A stretch of 51,038 bases of DNA from Bacteroidales bacterium. GTDB lineage: Bacteria > Bacteroidota > Bacteroidia > Bacteroidales > FEN-979. The notes below the pieces were generated by a model. That model searched no databases and was not told the origin of the DNA. It was given only the letters and a program-made list of their open reading frames with translations. The stretch spans positions 1 through 51,038 of the forward strand of contig JALNWE010000017.1 in the NCBI GenBank assembly GCA_023231065.1, written 5' to 3'. Shown here piece by piece: positions 1 through 8,153 of this stretch (positions are counted from its first letter, which is position 1; every line of letters starts with the position of its first letter). The translations under genes were made by a program, and so were the position numbers.

Positions 1-1
1 A

Positions 2-676
2 ATTCCGAAACCCTTTCATAAAAATGTCATCAAAATTAATCCCACTCCCATGTTGTTGTGGAGTAAAAAAAATCTAACCTTTAGTTATGAAAGAATCGTA
101 ACTCCCACCCAATCGTTTGCAGTATCCCTTGGATATCTTGAATTTCCACGCTTATTCAATGATTCGATTGCCGGAATTCTTGAAATCACCAGCCGACAGA
201 AAATGGGGATCAATATATCGGGGGAGTACCGGTTTTATCTGGCCAGTCGCAACGAACGACCCACTCCGGACGGAGTTTACCTGGCCCCCTATCTGAGTTT
301 TTATGGTTACAGGTTCAAGAATGGGATCGATGTCATGCACACCAATGTTGACAGTGGTTGTGTATTGAACGGCAATTTTTATTGTTTTAACCTCGGAATT
401 CAATTGGGGTACCAGTTTGTTTTCTGGAAACGCTTCACCCTGGATTTAATTTTTATCGGGCCTTCCGTCAGTTATTACGGGGGTGGAATTGATATATCCG
501 GCCAGGTTGATTTTGAGAAGCTCAGGGAAGTCAACGAAGAAGTTTATAACAAGATTATCGGAAAATATCCGCTTGTCAGCGATTATATTTTCAAAAAGTC
601 ATTCAGGTCCGATGGGAAACTTGACATTTTCAGCCTCGGATTCCGATACGTGATCCAGTTTGGGTATCATTTCTGA
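2..676 (+). CDS. Outer-membrane beta-barrel protein, 5' end cut by the window
   Basis: The reading frame is open from the first bases of the window, and the residues before the first Met (frame 2-49) read like continuous protein, so the gene almost certainly starts upstream. The visible part has alternating hydrophobic and aromatic strands, and the protein ends in Tyr-His-Phe, the aromatic C-terminus typical of outer-membrane barrels. A segment near the visible start (KINPTPMLLW, then a run ending in YERI) resembles DUF3575-like outer-membrane proteins of Bacteroidota, usually of unknown function. It converges on tyrS with only 2 bp between the stop codons. The exact family is uncertain; an outer-membrane location is an inference from strand pattern and C-terminus. 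Confidence 0.6.
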   Translation: MPKPFHKNVIKINPTPMLLWSKKNLTFSYERIVTPTQSFAVSLGYLEFPRLFNDSIAGILEITSRQKMGINISGEYRFYLASRNERPTPDGVYLAPYLSFYGYRFKNGIDVMHTNVDSGCVLNGNFYCFNLGIQLGYQFVFWKRFTLDLIFIGPSVSYYGGGIDISGQVDFEKLREVNEEVYNKIIGKYPLVSDYIFKKSFRSDGKLDIFSLGFRYVIQFGYHF

Positions 677-678
677 TA

Positions 679-1959
679 TCAAACCACCTTTATTAAAAAG
701 TAATTCTTTTTTCCTTTTTGTACCAGGATATATTTTCCGTTAAGAAGGACGCTGGAAGTTAAAATAAAATATTCGTCTACTTTTTGTTTGTTTATCTGGA
801 CCCCTCCTTCTTTCAGCATACGGCGGGCTTCTCCTTTCGAAGAAAAGATTTTGGTCCTTTCAGTTAAGAAATCAACAACAGGTAAAGAATGCTGAATTTT
901 ATTTGAAGTCATTTCGTGCTGTGGAACTCCTTCAAACACCGCCAGCAGCGTGTCTTCGGTGAGTTTTTTCAACGTCTCGGTCGTGCCTTTTCCAAAAAGG
1001 ATTTCAGAAGCTTCAACAGCAGCCTGATAACCTTCTTCAGAATGGACCCTGATGGTAATATCCCGGGCCAGGGCTTTTTGCAGGATCCGCAAATGGGGTG
1101 ATTCATTATGTTGTCTCTGGAGATCCTCAATTTCTTTCTGTGACAGAAGGGTGAATTTTTTAATGTAGCCGGCAGCATCTTCATCGGATGTATTAAGCCA
1201 GAATTGGTAAAATTTGTACGGAGAGGTCTTTTTTGCATCGAGCCAAACATTACCTGCTTCTGATTTTCCGAATTTTCCCCCATCGGCTTTGGTAATGAGC
1301 GGGCAGGTGAGGGCATAAGCTTCTTCCCCCAGCTTCCGGCGGATCAGTTCGGTACCGGTGACAATATTCCCCCACTGATCTGAGCCTCCCATCTGAAGTT
1401 TAACGCCTTTGTGCTCAAACAGCCAGCAAAAGTCGTAACCCTGAACCAGTTGGTAGCTAAATTCAGTAAATGAAATGCCGGAACCCGACTCCATGCGTTT
1501 CTTCACCGAATCTTTGGCCATCATATAATTTACTGTGATGTGCTTTCCGACATCACGAAGGAATTGCAAAAAGCTGAATTCATTGATCCAGTCGAAATTG
1601 TTCACCATTTCAGCGGCATTGTGGCCATGGCTGAAATCAAGAAATTTTTCGAGTTGTTTTTTAATACCTTCCTGATTGTGCCGCAAGGTGGTTTCATCAA
1701 GCAGGTTACGCTCTTCCGATTTTCCCGAAGGGTCGCCGATCATCCCGGTAGCTCCACCGACCAAAATGAAAGGTTTATGACCGGCGCGTTGCAGATGGAC
1801 CAACATCATGATAGAAGCCAGGTTCCCAATATGCAGTGAATCGCTGGTGGGATCATAGCCAATATAGCCTGCGGTTATTTCTTTCGACAATTGCTCTTCT
1901 GTCCCCGGGGTCATATCGTGGATCATTCCACGCCAGCGCAGTTCTTCGATGAAATTCAT
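679..1959 (-). CDS. tyrS: Tyrosyl-tRNA synthetase
   Basis: Class I aminoacyl-tRNA synthetase that charges tRNA-Tyr with tyrosine in the cytoplasm. The 426-residue length is standard for bacterial TyrS. The HIGH-type motif is HIGN at residues 43-46, and the KMSKS-type loop is KFGKS at residues 229-233. The tyrosine-pocket segments YQLVQGYDF and the QMGGSDQWGN box are present. The last ~80 residues look like an S4 RNA-binding domain (KGEARRMLKEGGVQIN). The start follows an exact TAnnTTTG -7 element 16 bp upstream, so the leader is very short. The gene is complete, with no unusual features. Confidence 0.97.
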   Translation of the reverse strand: MNFIEELRWRGMIHDMTPGTEEQLSKEITAGYIGYDPTSDSLHIGNLASIMMLVHLQRAGHKPFILVGGATGMIGDPSGKSEERNLLDETTLRHNQEGIKKQLEKFLDFSHGHNAAEMVNNFDWINEFSFLQFLRDVGKHITVNYMMAKDSVKKRMESGSGISFTEFSYQLVQGYDFCWLFEHKGVKLQMGGSDQWGNIVTGTELIRRKLGEEAYALTCPLITKADGGKFGKSEAGNVWLDAKKTSPYKFYQFWLNTSDEDAAGYIKKFTLLSQKEIEDLQRQHNESPHLRILQKALARDITIRVHSEEGYQAAVEASEILFGKGTTETLKKLTEDTLLAVFEGVPQHEMTSNKIQHSLPVVDFLTERTKIFSSKGEARRMLKEGGVQINKQKVDEYFILTSSVLLNGKYILVQKGKKNYFLIKVV

Positions 1960-1975
1960 ACTTGATGATTTTCGA

Positions 1976-1983
1976 CAAAATTA
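1976..1983 (-). promoter_or_regulatory. Putative tyrS promoter -7 element
   Basis: Read on the minus strand, TAATTTTG matches the Bacteroidota -7 consensus TAnnTTTG exactly and lies just upstream of the tyrS start. No convincing -33 TTG is visible at the expected 19-21 bp, so this is a moderate call. Confidence 0.4.
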
Positions 1984-2018
1984 GAAAAAATAACGGGATC
2001 AGATAGGTAGAAATCCCC

Positions 2019-2543
2019 TTAGTTTTTCTTCCAGACGAGAAGGGAATAAATGATAAGCGGGAGGAGGATCAATACAATGATAACCGGTAAAAACCAGGTT
2101 CCTAACCCTGCTGCGGATTTTGAAGTTACACGGATAGTAGTCAGGTCAATATAAAAAAACATCCATACTAAGACAATTTTCAGGTAACGGATCAACCGCA
2201 TGGCCAGGGTATATTGCCGTAGCGCGTTTTGGGGAGTGATCCTGACCGGGAAATTGAATCTATGGGGGATAAAGTTTATAAAAGTAAGCAAGGCATAGAT
2301 AAAAACCGTTATTCCCAATAAACTCCAGACAGATGATTTATTTTCCCAATTGTCAGGCGCACCCCATTCGTTAAAATGAGAAGGGACCATATCCGGAAGC
2401 TTGGGAAAATAATAGAGGACAATGCCAATAAAGGATAGAAACCCGATTAGGGCTATGGCTTCAAGCAGCCAGTCAACCGGTTGCATCTCGGGACGAATTT
2501 CCGGTCTGTCCGATTCATTTCTTCTTTTTCTGGAAATCATCAT
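2019..2543 (-). CDS. DUF1648-domain integral membrane protein
   Basis: A 174-residue protein with about four hydrophobic segments (near residues 30-47, 78-93, 120-132 and 147-170). Between the first two sits LPDMVPSHFNEWGAPDNWENK, summarised here as the P-x-H-F-x-x-x-G-x-P-D-x-W pattern that defines DUF1648; the molecular function of that domain is not known. It is the last gene of a tight operon: the ribbon-helix-helix gene stops 13 bp upstream and the SPFH gene precedes that. The N-terminus is strongly charged (MMISRKRRNESDRPE), consistent with a cytoplasmic N-terminus. Function unknown; DUF1648 proteins often sit beside small regulators, which fits here. Confidence 0.75.
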   Translation of the reverse strand: MMISRKRRNESDRPEIRPEMQPVDWLLEAIALIGFLSFIGIVLYYFPKLPDMVPSHFNEWGAPDNWENKSSVWSLLGITVFIYALLTFINFIPHRFNFPVRITPQNALRQYTLAMRLIRYLKIVLVWMFFYIDLTTIRVTSKSAAGLGTWFLPVIIVLILLPLIIYSLLVWKKN

Positions 2544-2556
2544 AGAATTATTCTTT

Positions 2557-2745
2557 TCAACCTGTCACCGGTTCATTTTCCTGATCTGGTTTTTTCTTTG
2601 GTGTTCTTTTATGCTCTTTGAGCTTGGTATCGATGATCCATTCAATCTGGCCATTTACTGAACGAAATTCATCCGCAGCCCACTTCTCAAGCGCTTCATA
2701 AACCGCCGGATCCAACCGCAACATAAAAACCTTTTTGGCAGCCAT
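2557..2745 (-). CDS. Small ribbon-helix-helix (Arc-type) DNA-binding protein
   Basis: A 62-residue protein whose first 45 residues fit an Arc/MetJ ribbon-helix-helix fold. A short beta-strand, KKVFMLRL, is followed by helix 1 (PAVYEALEKWAADEF), a turn (RSVNG) and helix 2 (QIEWIIDTKLKEH). Such proteins dimerise and insert the paired strands into the major groove. The tail is lysine- and proline-rich and probably disordered. The start codon lies 4 bp after the SPFH stop and the stop lies 13 bp before the DUF1648 start, so the three genes are almost certainly cotranscribed. No toxin-like partner is visible, so a regulator of its own operon is more likely than an antitoxin, but this is inference. 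Confidence 0.78.
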   Translation of the reverse strand: MAAKKVFMLRLDPAVYEALEKWAADEFRSVNGQIEWIIDTKLKEHKRTPKKKPDQENEPVTG

Positions 2746-2749
2746 AATT

Positions 2750-3619
2750 CTATTGGTGCAAGGTTCCTGTATTTACAACAGGAGTGGTATCCTTGTCAGA
2801 GCACAAAACCACCATCAGGTTACTGATCATGGTGGCTTTTTTATCCTCGTCCAGGTCCACTACATGTTTTTTACTGAGTTGGTCCAGGGCCAGTTCTACC
2901 ATACTCACAGCGCCCTCGACGATTTTGGTGCGGGCGGCCACTACCGCGGTAGCCTGCTGACGCCGCAGCATGGCCCCGGCAATCTCAGAAGCATAAGCCA
3001 GATAACTGATGCGGGCTTCCAGCACCTTGATACCAGCCATTGCCAATCGTTCCGAGAGCTCCCGTTCCAAAGCCTGGTGGACTTCTTCACCTCCGGCACG
3101 CAAGGTGACATCTTTTTGCTCGTCATCAAAATTATCATAGGCATAATGACCGGCTAACTTCCTGGTAGCAGCCTCGCTCTGTACATCGACAAAATGGGTA
3201 AAATCATCCACTTCAAATGCCGCTTTATAGGTGTTTTCCACCTTCCAGACCAACACAATCCCGATCATGATGGGATTGCCTAACTTATCGTTCACTTTTA
3301 TCGGTTCACGGTTGAGATTGCGGGCCCGGAGCGAGATTTTCTTCCTCACATAAAAAGGATTGACCCAAAAAAATCCATTATCCTTCAAGGTCCCTTTGTA
3401 ATCGCCAAACAGGACCAATACCGCTGATTCGTTGGGGTTGATCACGATCAGGCCAATAGCTGTGAAAACAGCCAAAACAATCATGACCAGCGAAGCGATA
3501 ATTGCCCACACAGATTGATTTAAAAATACCAGCCCGCAGGTCCCCAGGGCTAAAAAGATCAGGAATACAACAATACAGATATATCCTGACGATGCCGAAG
3601 TCACTTTTTCCTTTTCCAT
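2750..3619 (-). CDS. SPFH/Band 7 (prohibitin/stomatin-like) membrane protein
   Basis: A 289-residue membrane-anchored SPFH protein. Two hydrophobic helices occupy about residues 12-32 and 38-60. They are followed by the SPFH core (IVINPNESAVLVLFGDYKGTL, then the Asn-Pro-Phe and R-x-R-N-L-N segment) and a charged, Ala/Glu-rich helical region ending near residue 235. SPFH proteins form large rings or scaffolds at the membrane and often organise proteases or lipid domains. No NfeD-type partner or FtsH-like protease is adjacent; the cotranscribed genes encode a ribbon-helix-helix protein and a DUF1648 membrane protein. It is the first gene of that operon. A specific role cannot be assigned from sequence. 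Confidence 0.88.
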   Translation of the reverse strand: MEKEKVTSASSGYICIVVFLIFLALGTCGLVFLNQSVWAIIASLVMIVLAVFTAIGLIVINPNESAVLVLFGDYKGTLKDNGFFWVNPFYVRKKISLRARNLNREPIKVNDKLGNPIMIGIVLVWKVENTYKAAFEVDDFTHFVDVQSEAATRKLAGHYAYDNFDDEQKDVTLRAGGEEVHQALERELSERLAMAGIKVLEARISYLAYASEIAGAMLRRQQATAVVAARTKIVEGAVSMVELALDQLSKKHVVDLDEDKKATMISNLMVVLCSDKDTTPVVNTGTLHQ

Positions 3620-3717
3620 AATCTGATTAATTTAATATTAGTATGATATCAAAATAATTTTGCAATAATACTAAATATCGAATGCCAAAGTCAAGTTTTC
3701 GGGCATATATTTTCAGT

Positions 3718-6069
3718 TTATTTCAGGGTGCTCCATTTTAAGGATGGTTTGGGCCCCATCACAAAAGTTAAAGTTCCTCCTTCCATGATGGCTGAATGAT
3801 CAAGGGAAAGCTTTTCGGATTTTATTCCGTTCAGATAGACAGACTGGATGTATAGGTTCTTATCACTGAGATTCCGGGTAGTAATAGTCAGGGTTTTATC
3901 ATTTGGAAGGGCAATAACGGCTTTATCGACGCCGGGAGCGCCTATTGCATATTGTGGTACCCCGGGACAAACCGGGTAAAAACCCAGCACACTGAAAACA
4001 TACCAGGCGCTCATTTGGCCACAGTCGTCATTCCCGCAAAGGCCATCCGGTTCATTCCGGTACATGGTGTTTACGACCTGCCTGATCCGTTCCTGTGTTT
4101 TCCAGGGCTGGCTGGTCCAGTTGTACAGGTAAGCCACATGATGGCTGGGTTCGTTGCCATGGACATAATTTCCGATCAGTCCTGCCCGTGTAACATCTTC
4201 AGTTTCCGCAAAATATTTATCTTCAAGATGCATGGCAAACAATGAATCGAGCCGCCGGATAAAAGGTTTATCTCCTCCCATCAGGGCTATCAGGCCGGGA
4301 ATATCCTGAGGAACAAAAAACGAATAATTCCAGGAATTTCCCTCAATGAATCCCTGACCCAGGGTACTCAGGGGGTCAAAGGGCGATTTCCAGGAGCCAT
4401 CGGATCTTTTTGCACGGATAAAGCCAGTCAATTTGTCAAAGAGATGCTGGTAATTCGTTGCACGCGATTCAAACACAGGGATTTGTTCCAGGGCAGCCAT
4501 TTTATCAATTCCCGGTATTTCATCAGAATTATTGAGCGCTTTTGCAAATTGTGCAATGGTAAAATCATCATAAGCATATTCCAGGGTCATAGAGGCTGAA
4601 TTTCCCGGTTTATCCTCAGGGACATAGCCCAGTTTTATATAATCTTTAATGCCATCATAATATGGATTATTTGCCGTTGTAACACAGGCGCGGAACGCTT
4701 TTCCTGCATCAAATCCCCTGATCCCCTTGATCCAGGCATCGGCAATAACAGCCACGCTGTGGTACCCGATCATGCACCAGTTTTCATTCCCATGGTGAGA
4801 CCAAACGGGAAGCATTTTTTCAGCGCTCTGGTCGAAATGGGCCATCATGGAACTGACCATATCGGCAGTCCGTTGGGGATATAGCAGGGTCAGCAAGGGG
4901 TGAAGCGCGCGATATGTGTCCCACAACGAAAAAGTGGTATAGTTGGTGAATCCTTCGGCCTGATGGATTTCCTGGTCAATCCCGCGGTATCGCCCATCCA
5001 CATCCATATAAATAACAGGAGATTGCAGGGCATGGTACAAAGCAGTATAAAAATTGATTTTCCGGTCCAGGGAGGATTCGACAGAAACGCGGCCAAGCTC
5101 TTTTTCCCAGCTTTTACAAGCCTCGTCACGGATTCTTTCGAAATCAAAATGAGGAATTTCCTGTTCCAGGTTTTTCAGGGCTCCTTCCATACTAACTGCT
5201 GAAAGTCCCATTTTTACTTTGATTTTTTCCCCTTCTCCGGTCATAAAATCAAAATGAGCCCGTATTTTCTTTCCGGCCATCTCGGGGAAATTATCATTGG
5301 TATTGAATTTGCGCCAGAAACCGCGATAAACCGGTTTATCATCGTTTCGGTAACCAAAAGATGTTATGGGTTTTGAGAAGACCATCGCGAAATAAATATA
5401 CCGGTTCCGCGCCCATCCGCTGGTAATGCGATACCCGGTGACCAGGGTGTCGTTTACTACTTTTACATAAGCCCAGAGCGTTTTCCCGTCATAATTATAG
5501 ATCCCATGGACCATATCGAGGATAATATGCGCGCTGTCGCTTTTCGGAAAAGTATACTGGTGGAATCCAACCCTTGGAGTAGTGGTTAATTCGGCTTCCA
5601 CGTCAGGATCGTCCAGATGAACCCGGTAATACCCTGGTGACGCCTGCTCTGTCTCTTTCCGAAAGCCTGAACGGTAGCCGGTTTCAGGATGCTGAGCCGT
5701 TCCCGGGTTGAGTTGCAGCTTCCCGACAGTCGGCATCAGTAAAAAATCCCCCAGGTCGGAATGACCGGTGCCATTAAAATGAGTATGGCTGAATCCCACA
5801 ATAGTTTTATCAAGATATTGATAACCGGCACAATAACGATAAACATCAGGATTGTATTTGCCCTCCTTTTCGTAAGGTATCGTATCCGTATCAGGGCTTA
5901 GTTGAACAAAACCAAAAGGCACACAGGCTCCTGGGAAAGTATGGCCCATCTCGCGTGTACCGATGAAAGGATTTACAAACCCTGTGAGGGTTTGATCTTT
6001 ATTTGCATCCTGCGCTGTAACCCCAGTGAGCAGAAACATCGCGGATAAAAAACCGATAACTTTTTTCAT
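3718..6069 (-). CDS. GH92 alpha-1,2-mannosidase, secreted
   Basis: Calcium-dependent exo-alpha-mannosidase of glycoside hydrolase family 92, which trims mannose from N-glycans or mannans. An N-terminal signal peptide (MKKVIGFLSAMFLLTGVTAQ, cleavage after about residue 19) directs export. The N-terminal sandwich domain begins with NPFIGTREMGHTFPGACVPFG. The (alpha/alpha)6 catalytic domain carries the family signatures HGNEPSHH (Glu at residue 640) and GNDDCGQMSAWYVFS. The length of 783 residues is usual. The gene stands alone, with no SusC/SusD pair or other glycosidase nearby, so it is not in an obvious polysaccharide-utilisation locus. Substrate preference within GH92 cannot be read from the sequence. 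Confidence 0.95.
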   Translation of the reverse strand: MKKVIGFLSAMFLLTGVTAQDANKDQTLTGFVNPFIGTREMGHTFPGACVPFGFVQLSPDTDTIPYEKEGKYNPDVYRYCAGYQYLDKTIVGFSHTHFNGTGHSDLGDFLLMPTVGKLQLNPGTAQHPETGYRSGFRKETEQASPGYYRVHLDDPDVEAELTTTPRVGFHQYTFPKSDSAHIILDMVHGIYNYDGKTLWAYVKVVNDTLVTGYRITSGWARNRYIYFAMVFSKPITSFGYRNDDKPVYRGFWRKFNTNDNFPEMAGKKIRAHFDFMTGEGEKIKVKMGLSAVSMEGALKNLEQEIPHFDFERIRDEACKSWEKELGRVSVESSLDRKINFYTALYHALQSPVIYMDVDGRYRGIDQEIHQAEGFTNYTTFSLWDTYRALHPLLTLLYPQRTADMVSSMMAHFDQSAEKMLPVWSHHGNENWCMIGYHSVAVIADAWIKGIRGFDAGKAFRACVTTANNPYYDGIKDYIKLGYVPEDKPGNSASMTLEYAYDDFTIAQFAKALNNSDEIPGIDKMAALEQIPVFESRATNYQHLFDKLTGFIRAKRSDGSWKSPFDPLSTLGQGFIEGNSWNYSFFVPQDIPGLIALMGGDKPFIRRLDSLFAMHLEDKYFAETEDVTRAGLIGNYVHGNEPSHHVAYLYNWTSQPWKTQERIRQVVNTMYRNEPDGLCGNDDCGQMSAWYVFSVLGFYPVCPGVPQYAIGAPGVDKAVIALPNDKTLTITTRNLSDKNLYIQSVYLNGIKSEKLSLDHSAIMEGGTLTFVMGPKPSLKWSTLK

Positions 6070-6174
6070 GACAGCTTCTCTGTTGTTTATGGGTCATCAA
6101 TAACCTTTTGGATCCATGGTTATCATGCAAAGATCACAAACTCTGCCTGAATTGAAAGACTGTGTTGAAAACTA

Positions 6175-6196
6175 AGGATTGATATTTTTCAATCCT
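6175..6196 (-). terminator. Hairpin at the end of the lipoprotein-PepSY operon
   Basis: AGGATTGA (6175-6182) and TCAATCCT (6189-6196) form a perfect 8-bp stem with a 6-base loop. The stem begins inside the stop codon of the PepSY-type gene. On the minus strand it is followed by TAGTTTTC, a weak T-tract, so it probably acts as a terminator for that operon. Confidence 0.55.
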
Positions 6197-6761
6197 ACAT
6201 ATAAAAAATCAGGAACAATGCTGGAATGATAATGCCAATGGCGGTTAACCAGGCCCCTCGTCCGATAATACCATTTTTTCCTCTCAGTATGAACAATCCG
6301 GTGATGGCAAGGGTGATCAGTCCCGCGGCAAAAAGGTCTGAAAACCAGGTATAGAACTTTTTCAGGTTATTATAGTGAAGCATGTTAAACTCCTTGATCA
6401 CATAACGGGTCGTTTTTGTTTCCAATTGTGCCTGGCCATTGGTCAGATCAACATAGACAGATCCGTTTGTGAGAAAAATCTGGACATATCCTTCGCCGGT
6501 AATATAACTTTTATAATGATCCCGTTCGTGAAGCTTATCCAGAACTGAAAACACATAGGTCTGGTCAGCGTTGCCTGCTTTTGGGAGAGGAACAGTATAT
6601 TCGCGGAAAGATTTACTGTAATCAGGATGAAGAAAGTCGCCGGATTTAAAGTGGTTTAAAACAATACCCGAAATGGCATAGATCAGGGTCATCCCAAAGC
6701 ACAGATAGCCGATATCCCGGTGCAGGGCATTATTCCAACGCCGTAAAGTCTTGATTTGCAT
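6195..6761 (-). CDS. PepSY-associated transmembrane protein
   Basis: A 188-residue inner-membrane protein with a hydrophobic segment at about residues 16-34 in the context RRWNNALHRDIGYLCFG, characteristic of PepSY-TM proteins. A soluble loop (about 40-140) has the PepSY-like tandem strands GEGYVQIFL and GSVYVDLTNGQ, and two C-terminal helices lie at about 143-160 and 168-187. Relatives are often linked to metal or haem reduction and uptake. It begins 2 bp after the upstream OB-fold lipoprotein stop, so the two are cotranscribed. The conserved His in ALHRDIG could bind a cofactor, but this is inference. A hairpin overlaps its stop codon. Confidence 0.78.
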   Translation of the reverse strand: MQIKTLRRWNNALHRDIGYLCFGMTLIYAISGIVLNHFKSGDFLHPDYSKSFREYTVPLPKAGNADQTYVFSVLDKLHERDHYKSYITGEGYVQIFLTNGSVYVDLTNGQAQLETKTTRYVIKEFNMLHYNNLKKFYTWFSDLFAAGLITLAITGLFILRGKNGIIGRGAWLTAIGIIIPALFLIFYM

Positions 6762-6763
6762 GA

Positions 6764-7315
6764 TTATTTAATGACAGAGAAATTCATGGCCTCTATGGAA
6801 TAGAAAGAGAGATGATCTTTCCCGCTGTTTTTCAGGTCGGCACGGAGGGCGTTGATCTGATCCAGTTTGTCCTGGACACCCTGGTCTTCATGGCCTTTGG
6901 CTCCTGAATGAACGCCGGCATCATGATTTTCTGCCGGTTTTTTTACCTCAGCTTCCCATTCGTTCAGATATTTGGCATCGATCCGCTCTTCCTTAAGCGT
7001 TCCATAAACTTTAACCCTGCTACCGATAAGGGATTCATCGAATTTGGTGATTTTTTCACCGGCAGTAATTTCCACCCTGATGCTATCCGTACCATCAACA
7101 ATGAACATACGTTTGCCGCCATGCTTGCAGGTATGCAGCACCGTGCCTTCAATGATCACCGCTTTATTCACGAGGGTATCAGCCTGCCGTTCAAACGTTA
7201 ACACGGCAACGCGTGCGGTGTCGGCTTTGATACCGGATGATTTATCATTGCCCTGGTTACAGGCCGAAATCAAAAAAAGCAGGATGACAAAAGTAAAAAA
7301 GGAAATATTTTTCAT
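6764..7315 (-). CDS. OB-fold lipoprotein
   Basis: A 183-residue predicted lipoprotein. The lipobox LISAC places the lipidated Cys at residue 19. Residues ~48-118 resemble an OB-fold (VIIEGTVLHTCKHGGKRMFI, then SIRVEITAG and SRVKVYGTLKEE), of the kind annotated in Bacteroidota as periplasmic OB-fold or nucleic-acid-binding-like proteins. The His-x-Cys-x-His segment (HTCKHGG) is notable as a possible metal or haem ligand. The C-terminal third is charged and His-rich (ENHDAGVHSGAKGHEDQG). It is followed 2 bp later by the PepSY-type membrane protein. Function is unknown; a role in metal or redox handling at the membrane is inference from the partner gene. Confidence 0.68.
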   Translation of the reverse strand: MKNISFFTFVILLFLISACNQGNDKSSGIKADTARVAVLTFERQADTLVNKAVIIEGTVLHTCKHGGKRMFIVDGTDSIRVEITAGEKITKFDESLIGSRVKVYGTLKEERIDAKYLNEWEAEVKKPAENHDAGVHSGAKGHEDQGVQDKLDQINALRADLKNSGKDHLSFYSIEAMNFSVIK

Positions 7316-7321
7316 GAAAAT

Positions 7322-7377
7322 GGGATTAATTTATCTGCAAAGGTGCTGATTACCCTGCAATAATCAAAATTAATCCC
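7322..7377. promoter_or_regulatory. Perfect 11-bp inverted repeat flanking the lipoprotein promoter
   Basis: GGGATTAATTT at 7322-7332 and AAATTAATCCC at 7367-7377 are perfect inverted copies separated by 34 bp. They bracket the -7 (7338-7345) and -33 (7365-7367) elements predicted for the OB-fold lipoprotein operon; the right arm shares one base with the -33. A second short inverted repeat, TTAATC/GATTAA around a CTCGAG core, follows just beyond. The arrangement suggests a two-site operator, but no regulator is known. Confidence 0.5.
7338..7367 (-). promoter_or_regulatory. Putative promoter of the OB-fold lipoprotein operon
   Basis: On the minus strand a TTG (7365-7367) is followed after 19 bp by CACCTTTG (7338-7345), which differs from TAnnTTTG only at the first base. 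It lies about 22 bp upstream of the start codon, a usual distance in Bacteroidota. Confidence 0.45.
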
Positions 7378-7449
7378 TCGAGATTAACACAATTTTAACA
7401 ACCTGGCGCGACCGTGTCACGCGGTTTTTGGAATATCGTTTTCATGGTT

Positions 7450-7989
7450 TTATGATCTGGCAAGTTCTATATTTATTTGCAATTTTACTTCATCGGCCAC
7501 GACCATACCCCCGGCTTCAGTCAATGCATTCCAGACAAGGCCGAATTCTTTCCGGTTGATCTTTCCGGTCAGTTCAAATCCGGCTTTGATGTTGCCATAC
7601 GGATCTTTGGCAATTCCGCCGAAATCAATCTTCAGTTCAACCGGTTTTGTAATACCGCGAATGGTAAGATGGCCGGTCATAATATAATCAGAGCCTCCTG
7701 TGTTTTTGAAAGAAGTTGACCGGAAAGTCAGCCTGGGATGGTTGGCAGCGTCGAAAAAATCAGGTGACTTCAGGTGCTTATCGCGATCGGCCTGGTTTGT
7801 ATTAATGCTGTTGACATCGGCCGAAAATTCAACCTGCGCGTTGGTAAAATTATCCCCATCGGTCAGGGCTGAACCCTCGAAGGTATCGAAACCACCTGTA
7901 ACTGTTGAGATCACCAGATGTTTGACTTTAAATTTAATATCGGTATGCATGGGATCGATGACCCATTTTGTTTTTGCTGTTGTTTCCAT
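7450..7989 (-). CDS. YceI-family lipid-binding protein
   Basis: A 179-residue YceI protein, a lipocalin-like barrel that binds polyisoprenoids or similar amphiphiles. Typical motifs are present: the opening KWVIDPMHTDIKFKVKHL, FTNAQVEFSADVNSINT, DKHLKSPDFFDAANHPRLTF, then GHLTIRGITKPVEL and FELTGKINRKEFGL. There is no obvious signal peptide, as the protein starts METTAKTKWVID, so this copy is probably cytoplasmic or the annotated start is the true mature start. It stands alone with its own -7 element. The physiological ligand is unknown. Confidence 0.93.
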   Translation of the reverse strand: METTAKTKWVIDPMHTDIKFKVKHLVISTVTGGFDTFEGSALTDGDNFTNAQVEFSADVNSINTNQADRDKHLKSPDFFDAANHPRLTFRSTSFKNTGGSDYIMTGHLTIRGITKPVELKIDFGGIAKDPYGNIKAGFELTGKINRKEFGLVWNALTEAGGMVVADEVKLQINIELARS

Positions 7990-8017
7990 GATTAAATTGA
8001 TTTAAAGTTTAATAAAA

Positions 8018-8025
8018 CAAAGATA
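8018..8025 (-). promoter_or_regulatory. Putative yceI-family gene -7 element
   Basis: Minus-strand TATCTTTG is an exact TAnnTTTG match, 28 bp upstream of the YceI-family start. No clear TTG is visible at -33. Confidence 0.45.
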
Positions 8026-8101
8026 CACAACTATAGGCTACCCCGCGTAAATGAAAAAATCAAGGTATAGAAATTCCATGATGCTTTTTCATTGCGGCCC
8101 A

Positions 8102-8133
8102 TTGAGAAAGTCCATGAATATTTTATAATATTG
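8102..8133 (+). promoter_or_regulatory. Putative promoter of the A2M-PBP1C operon
   Basis: TTG (8102-8104) is followed after 21 bp by TAATATTG (8126-8133), one mismatch from TAnnTTTG, and lies 20 bp upstream of the macroglobulin start codon. Confidence 0.4.
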
Positions 8134-8153
8134 TTAGAAATAAAAGGGAAGCC

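Noticed and set aside
2735..3157. 140-codon plus-strand frame antisense to the SPFH gene
   Set aside because: Overlaps a clear SPFH domain and has no protein-like pattern.
3650..3710. E. coli-like sigma-70 promoter (TTGACT, 18 bp, TATTAT) upstream of the SPFH gene
   Set aside because: Bacteroidota use TTG/TAnnTTTG promoters; the -7-like TATTATTG has a mismatch, so it was not listed as a feature.
7405..7430. GC-rich hairpin-like stretch after the YceI-family gene considered as a terminator
   Set aside because: The stem needs a bulge and the T-tract lies on the wrong strand for that gene.
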